Assembly (NCBI RefSeq): GCF_965243865.1
Contig: NZ_OZ251603.1
Location: 3,658,001-3,722,000 of the forward strand
Reading direction: 5' to 3'
Source of the DNA: Hyphomicrobium_A sp965243865
GTDB lineage: Bacteria; Pseudomonadota; Alphaproteobacteria; Rhizobiales; Hyphomicrobiaceae
Length of the DNA stretch: 64,000 nt
Below the pieces are notes generated by a model. It did not search any database. It was given only the letters and a program-made list of their open reading frames with translations, and was not told where the DNA came from. The translations under genes were made by a program, and so were the position numbers. This document shows positions 60,444-64,000 of this stretch, one piece after another. How positions within the stretch are numbered: position 1 is the stretch's first letter; every line of letters begins with the position of its first letter.

Positions 60444-61256
60444 CTACTTGCAGCCAATGAGTGCGATCGCGTTTAGGTGCCGCCGGTGCTTGTGAAAGGT
60501 ATGCCGCATCGTCAGCACGCGGCGGCGTGCTTGCCGGTCCGTGGCGACATTCTTCAAGAACTTCAGTGCGCCCCAAAGGCCTTCGTCGGCGATGAGCCGT
60601 GCCGGACGGAGAAGGTTCATGGGCGCAAGGCGAACGCGCTCGACGTGGAAGCCAGCCAACTGGAGAAGCTGCGTCCACTCCTGCGGCGTCGACGGGCGCG
60701 CGCCGACGTGGATAGCTGCCGATAGTGCGTTCTCAATATCCTGCTTGACGTGCGGCGGGGCATCGTCGGGGACAATCGCCAACTCGTGGATTGCGTATTG
60801 TCCGCCCGGTCGCAGCAGGCGGTAGGCTTCTGCGATAATTTTCTGCTTGTGCTCCGTCGGGTGCATCGACAGCATCGCCTCGCCTATGACGACGGTGGCG
60901 CATCCATCGGCAAGTCCCGTCGCATCGGCATGACCAATCTTGACGGAGACATTCTCGCGAGCGGGCAGGCGCTCAGACGTCCAGGCAGCCGCCGCCTTAT
61001 CGCGCTCGATGCCCACATAGGAACGGGGGTTTTGCTGGAGCACGAGGCGGGCGGTGACGCCGAGCCCCGGCGCGAACTCAACGACATCATCGCTGCTGCC
61101 GACACCGATGTCAGTCAGCAGAGCTTGTGTCATGGCAAGTCCGCCCGGCCTCAGCACGCGTTTTCCTAAGCGCGCCAGCAGCCAGTGACCGGGCATCTTG
61201 TCGGCTCTCAGGGTGTGACCGGGAAGAACTTCAATGGGTTGTGTGGCTTCTGTCAT
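60444..61256 (-). CDS. SAM-dependent methyltransferase
   Basis: 270 residues from ATG 61256, with AAAGG eight bases upstream. Class I fold: DVVEFAPGLGVTARLVL is motif I with the SAM glycine-rich loop, YVGIERDKAAAAWTSER motif II, and AEAYRLLRPGGQYAIHEL the post-motif region. A basic C-terminal tail follows. The substrate cannot be read. It starts 65 bases after the TonB-receptor stop on the same strand, so it is likely in that transcript. Confidence 0.85.
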   Translation of the reverse strand: MTEATQPIEVLPGHTLRADKMPGHWLLARLGKRVLRPGGLAMTQALLTDIGVGSSDDVVEFAPGLGVTARLVLQQNPRSYVGIERDKAAAAWTSERLPARENVSVKIGHADATGLADGCATVVIGEAMLSMHPTEHKQKIIAEAYRLLRPGGQYAIHELAIVPDDAPPHVKQDIENALSAAIHVGARPSTPQEWTQLLQLAGFHVERVRLAPMNLLRPARLIADEGLWGALKFLKNVATDRQARRRVLTMRHTFHKHRRHLNAIALIGCK

Positions 61257-61321
61257 GGTCAAAGCCTTTCTACTCTCGCTCTCTTGGTGAAGGGCAAACG
61301 TCTGTGATGGCGATATGACGT

Positions 61322-63733
61322 TCAATAGTTTCCTTTCACGCCGACGATGAATGCGCGCCCGTCGCCAGGGAGGAACGCGGCTTGGCCAGCAGCCGCCTGG
61401 TCGACGATAAGCGTCGAGGACGCGTACTTTTCATCGAAGATATTGCGAACCTCGCCGTAGAGGCTGAACGCCTCGTTGACGTCGTAGTTGGCGCGCGCAT
61501 CGACGGTGACAAAGGAGCCTGCGAATAATGTGTTGGCGTTGTCGACGGGCGTCTCGCCCGGCTGCCAGTTGACTTCCGTTTCCACGAACAGGCTCGGGGT
61601 CACCGTGTAGCGGAGCGCGGCGTTGATCGTGTGGGGCGGAGCGCCCGCAAGCTGGTTGTCGCCGTACAGAGCATCGCCTTCGAAGCGGAAGTCCTGATAG
61701 GTGTATGTGACGCGGGCGCCCAGGGTCTCAGTGAGCCGTGCCGCAAAGCCGAACTCGACGCCGAAGTGGCGGGTCCTGTCGGCGTTCACGGCACCGAGCG
61801 ACACGCCGGAGGCGTCCCGCAGGTTGAGCAACTCATTCTCAACCCACGAGTAGTAAGTCACCGCCTCCCAGCTCATCGAGCCTTGGCGCCCGCGCCATCC
61901 CCCCTCAACCGTCGTCGCCGTCTGCGCGTCGAGATCGGGCGTCGCAAAGGCATACCTCAGGGAACCCTGGTTGGGGCTTCCAGGGCTGAAGAATGGCGAA
62001 CCGCTTATGGTCGCCAGCAAGTCGTCGTGCGTCGGCGGCTCGAAGCTGCGACTCACCGCGCCGAAGAGTTTGGTCGTAGCTGTCAGATCGTAAAGAAGGC
62101 CGGCGCTTGGTGTCCAACCGGAATAGCTGCGCGAGTAACTGGTGTCCTGCGACAGCGCGAAGGCGTTCTGAAGTGCGCCGGAGACAGGATTGTAGCCCGC
62201 GACAGGGCGTGTGCCGCTGCCGAACCGGTCGTCGTTGTCGCGCGTGGCATAGGCGTAGCCAATCGCTGGGCTGAGCGTGAATCCGGCGCCGACAGGAATG
62301 TTGAGAGCGGCGTGCAGCGACACTGTCGACGCGTCGAGCTCGCTCTCGCCGAACTTGGCGCCTTGGCTGCCGCTGAGGTTGATGAAGTTCTGGCGCTCGG
62401 CGGAGCCTACGATGTACTGCGCGGTGGCTTCGAACAGCGGAAGGGCTGAGGCCGTGCTCGGGTTATAGGCGTAGCGTACGACGCTGGTAAAATCTCCGCC
62501 GTCAGTGGTACGGATGCCCCCGGAGATCGGGAAGCGGAAGGTGTCGTCAGTGTAGGCGTATCCTAATCCGACATCGAAGAGATGCTCGCCGTACGTAGCC
62601 GAAGTGCGCGACCCGATGCGGAATTGCTCGGTATCCCGCCGCGGCCTGTCGCGCAGCACATCGGGTCCAGGGTTGAGGATTGTCGGTGGATTTCCGGGGA
62701 TGACGGTCGGCCCGCCGTAGACCTGCTTCGGGTTCTGCTCAAGAAGCGCTTTCGTCAGCGGGCCGGCGACATCGAAGCCGAGATCGGTATAGCCGAGGAA
62801 GAGCCGCGTCGAGATGTTGTCGTCGACCTTAGCGCCTGCATTGATGTTGAGGTTGGTGCGCTCCGAGCTGTTGTAGTCGCGAAACCCGTCGCGCTCGCTG
62901 TAGCTGATCTGCGCGTTGGCATCGAAATTACCCTCGCGCGCGCCTGCTCGTGCAGTGGTGGTGACCTGCCCAAAGCTCCCGGCTTCGAAAGTCGCGGTGG
63001 CGCCGGGGCTGGATGAGCCGGTAGGCGAGGTGAAGTTGATCGCGCCACCGAGAACGGTTGCGCCAAGTCTGTTGGCGGTGTAGCCGCGATAGATCTCAGT
63101 GAAGTCGGCTTGCCGAGGGTCTGCGAGGCCGACGACGTACGATCCGTCGGCGCGATTGAGAGGCAGTCCGTCCTGCAGAATAAGAACGCCGCGCTCGACG
63201 GGGTTCTGTTGCAGGCCAGAGCCGCGGATCTGAATTCTCGGCTGGTCATTGCCGCCGAAGAAGTTCTGCACGATGACGCCGGGTACGATCTTCAGCGTGT
63301 CGCCAGCCGTCACGTTGGCTCGGCCGGCAAGCTCTCTGGCAGCAACGACATCGGTGCCGCCGGCGATCGCTTCGATGCGCCGGCGCGAAATCGCCTCCGG
63401 ATCCTGTGGTCGTCCGGCTTCGCCGTCGGCGGATGCGGTTTGACCAGCCGATACGCTGGGCGAGGCGCTTGAGGGGCTCTTCTTCTTGGCAGTCTTCTTA
63501 GTCGGCGTCGCCGCCTCGACCGTCACGGGCGGCAGGGAGACTGTGGCACCCGGGGCGGCCGACTGTGCAAATGCAGCCCCGGTCAAAGCGCTTGGAGTGA
63601 AGGCTAGGGTCGCGACCGCGAACAGGTACGGCCGGTGTACTGTGCGCGCAGCATCAAGGCCGCAAGACCTTGCAGGCCAGCCTGATGCGAACTCACCCGT
63701 AACGCCAGACGTGACCACTCGTACTCTACGCAT
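61322..63733 (-). CDS. TonB-dependent outer-membrane receptor
   Basis: 803 residues from ATG 63733, with GGGAG seven bases upstream (ATG 63754 is an alternative). After a long signal region ending TGAAFAQS comes a Lys/Ser-rich linker and the plug domain (about 120-240: GDTLKIVPGVIVQNFFGGND, IQIRGSGLQQNP, ERGVLILQDGLPLN). The 22-strand barrel follows and ends with EVRNIFDEKYASST and a final aromatic residue. It imports a metal complex or another large ligand with TonB energy; the ligand is unknown. The AraC gene upstream probably controls it. Confidence 0.93.
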   Translation of the reverse strand: MRRVRVVTSGVTGEFASGWPARSCGLDAARTVHRPYLFAVATLAFTPSALTGAAFAQSAAPGATVSLPPVTVEAATPTKKTAKKKSPSSASPSVSAGQTASADGEAGRPQDPEAISRRRIEAIAGGTDVVAARELAGRANVTAGDTLKIVPGVIVQNFFGGNDQPRIQIRGSGLQQNPVERGVLILQDGLPLNRADGSYVVGLADPRQADFTEIYRGYTANRLGATVLGGAINFTSPTGSSSPGATATFEAGSFGQVTTTARAGAREGNFDANAQISYSERDGFRDYNSSERTNLNINAGAKVDDNISTRLFLGYTDLGFDVAGPLTKALLEQNPKQVYGGPTVIPGNPPTILNPGPDVLRDRPRRDTEQFRIGSRTSATYGEHLFDVGLGYAYTDDTFRFPISGGIRTTDGGDFTSVVRYAYNPSTASALPLFEATAQYIVGSAERQNFINLSGSQGAKFGESELDASTVSLHAALNIPVGAGFTLSPAIGYAYATRDNDDRFGSGTRPVAGYNPVSGALQNAFALSQDTSYSRSYSGWTPSAGLLYDLTATTKLFGAVSRSFEPPTHDDLLATISGSPFFSPGSPNQGSLRYAFATPDLDAQTATTVEGGWRGRQGSMSWEAVTYYSWVENELLNLRDASGVSLGAVNADRTRHFGVEFGFAARLTETLGARVTYTYQDFRFEGDALYGDNQLAGAPPHTINAALRYTVTPSLFVETEVNWQPGETPVDNANTLFAGSFVTVDARANYDVNEAFSLYGEVRNIFDEKYASSTLIVDQAAAGQAAFLPGDGRAFIVGVKGNY

Positions 63734-63898
63734 CCCAGAACTCCCAACACGCATACGCCACCCTCGGACCTAAACGGCCCGAGACATTCGATGAGGATCA
63801 TTAGGAGTCGAGGGACGGGGCAGCGCCCCCAAGCGGAAGGAGAGGGCTCAAAACGGGAGAATATTGTCATTTACCGGACAGGGACTGACTGACTGGCG

Positions 63899-64000
63899 TC
63901 AGGCCCTCCCACGAGCGGTCCTATATTGCGCGGGGTTCAAATCGAACTGCCGGCGAAAGGCTCGGGCAAATTGACTTGGGTTGGCAAATCCTGCTTCCAG
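63899..64000 (-). CDS. C-terminus of an AraC-family regulator (partial)
   Basis: The last 33 residues are visible before the right edge cuts the gene. GFANPSQFARAFRRQFDLNP matches the second helix-turn-helix and the signature end of AraC proteins (G-F-x(2)-x-S-x-F-x-R-x-F), followed by AQYRTAR and a stop at 63899. It reads in the same direction as the TonB-dependent receptor, about 165 bp upstream of it, an arrangement typical for ferric-siderophore or other metal-complex uptake control. Confidence 0.8.
   Translation of the reverse strand: MEAGFANPSQFARAFRRQFDLNPAQYRTARGRA

Overview
The window reads as a high-GC alphaproteobacterial chromosome segment, most probably from a methylotrophic member of the order Hyphomicrobiales and plausibly Hyphomicrobium. 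This is an inference from gene content: C4-pathway haem synthesis (hemA and hemB), an NDUFA12 complex I accessory subunit, a B12-dependent ribonucleotide reductase, the nrdR-ribD-ribE-ribBA-ribH-nusB-thiL operon, a lanmodulin-type lanthanide-binding protein and a methanethiol oxidase (MtoX) locus. No species can be fixed without a database search.

Layout, left to right. 0-13 kb: aspartate aminotransferase, an EF-G paralogue, a fluoride channel, a carotenoid oxygenase, a periplasmic oxidative-damage group (catalase-like peroxidase, exported MsrA and Tat-type MsrB), sfsA, a CinA-like protein, and rlpA followed by an in-frame amber codon and a basic tail. 13-25 kb: nrdJ with a small partner gene, complex I and envelope genes, lanmodulin, hemB, an extensin-like protein, an acyl-CoA hydrolase, and an LdtR-type regulator with an L,D-transpeptidase. 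25-38 kb: hemA, glyA, an HxlR regulator diverging from a flavodoxin-like reductase, the seven-gene riboflavin/nusB/thiL operon, a second L,D-transpeptidase and a CBS-domain site-2 protease. 38-40 kb: a zinc-response operon (COG0523 GTPase, DUF1826, folE) behind a Zur-like palindrome.

41-48 kb is the most coherent pathway locus. A LysR gene diverges from six codirectional genes: mtoX, an SCO copper chaperone, a MauG-like dihaem protein, an MBL-fold persulfide-dioxygenase-like enzyme, a DUF442-SQR fusion and a TauE/SafE exporter. MtoX-type enzymes convert methanethiol to formaldehyde, H2S and H2O2. The later genes could take the H2S through persulfide to exported sulfite. A porin follows.

50-64 kb: an FkbM methyltransferase, rnk and gdhA, then an accessory segment (about 53.5-57.8 kb) with an unknown protein, a trypsin-like protease and an AbiEi/AbiEii toxin-antitoxin pair under a 39-bp perfect palindrome. 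A tRNA-Thr(CGU) 3'-half remnant lies just beyond it. The right end carries nnrS-nsrR diverging from fdxA, a methyltransferase, a TonB-dependent receptor and the C-terminus of an AraC regulator. I saw no complete tRNA, rRNA, CRISPR array, IS element or integrase.
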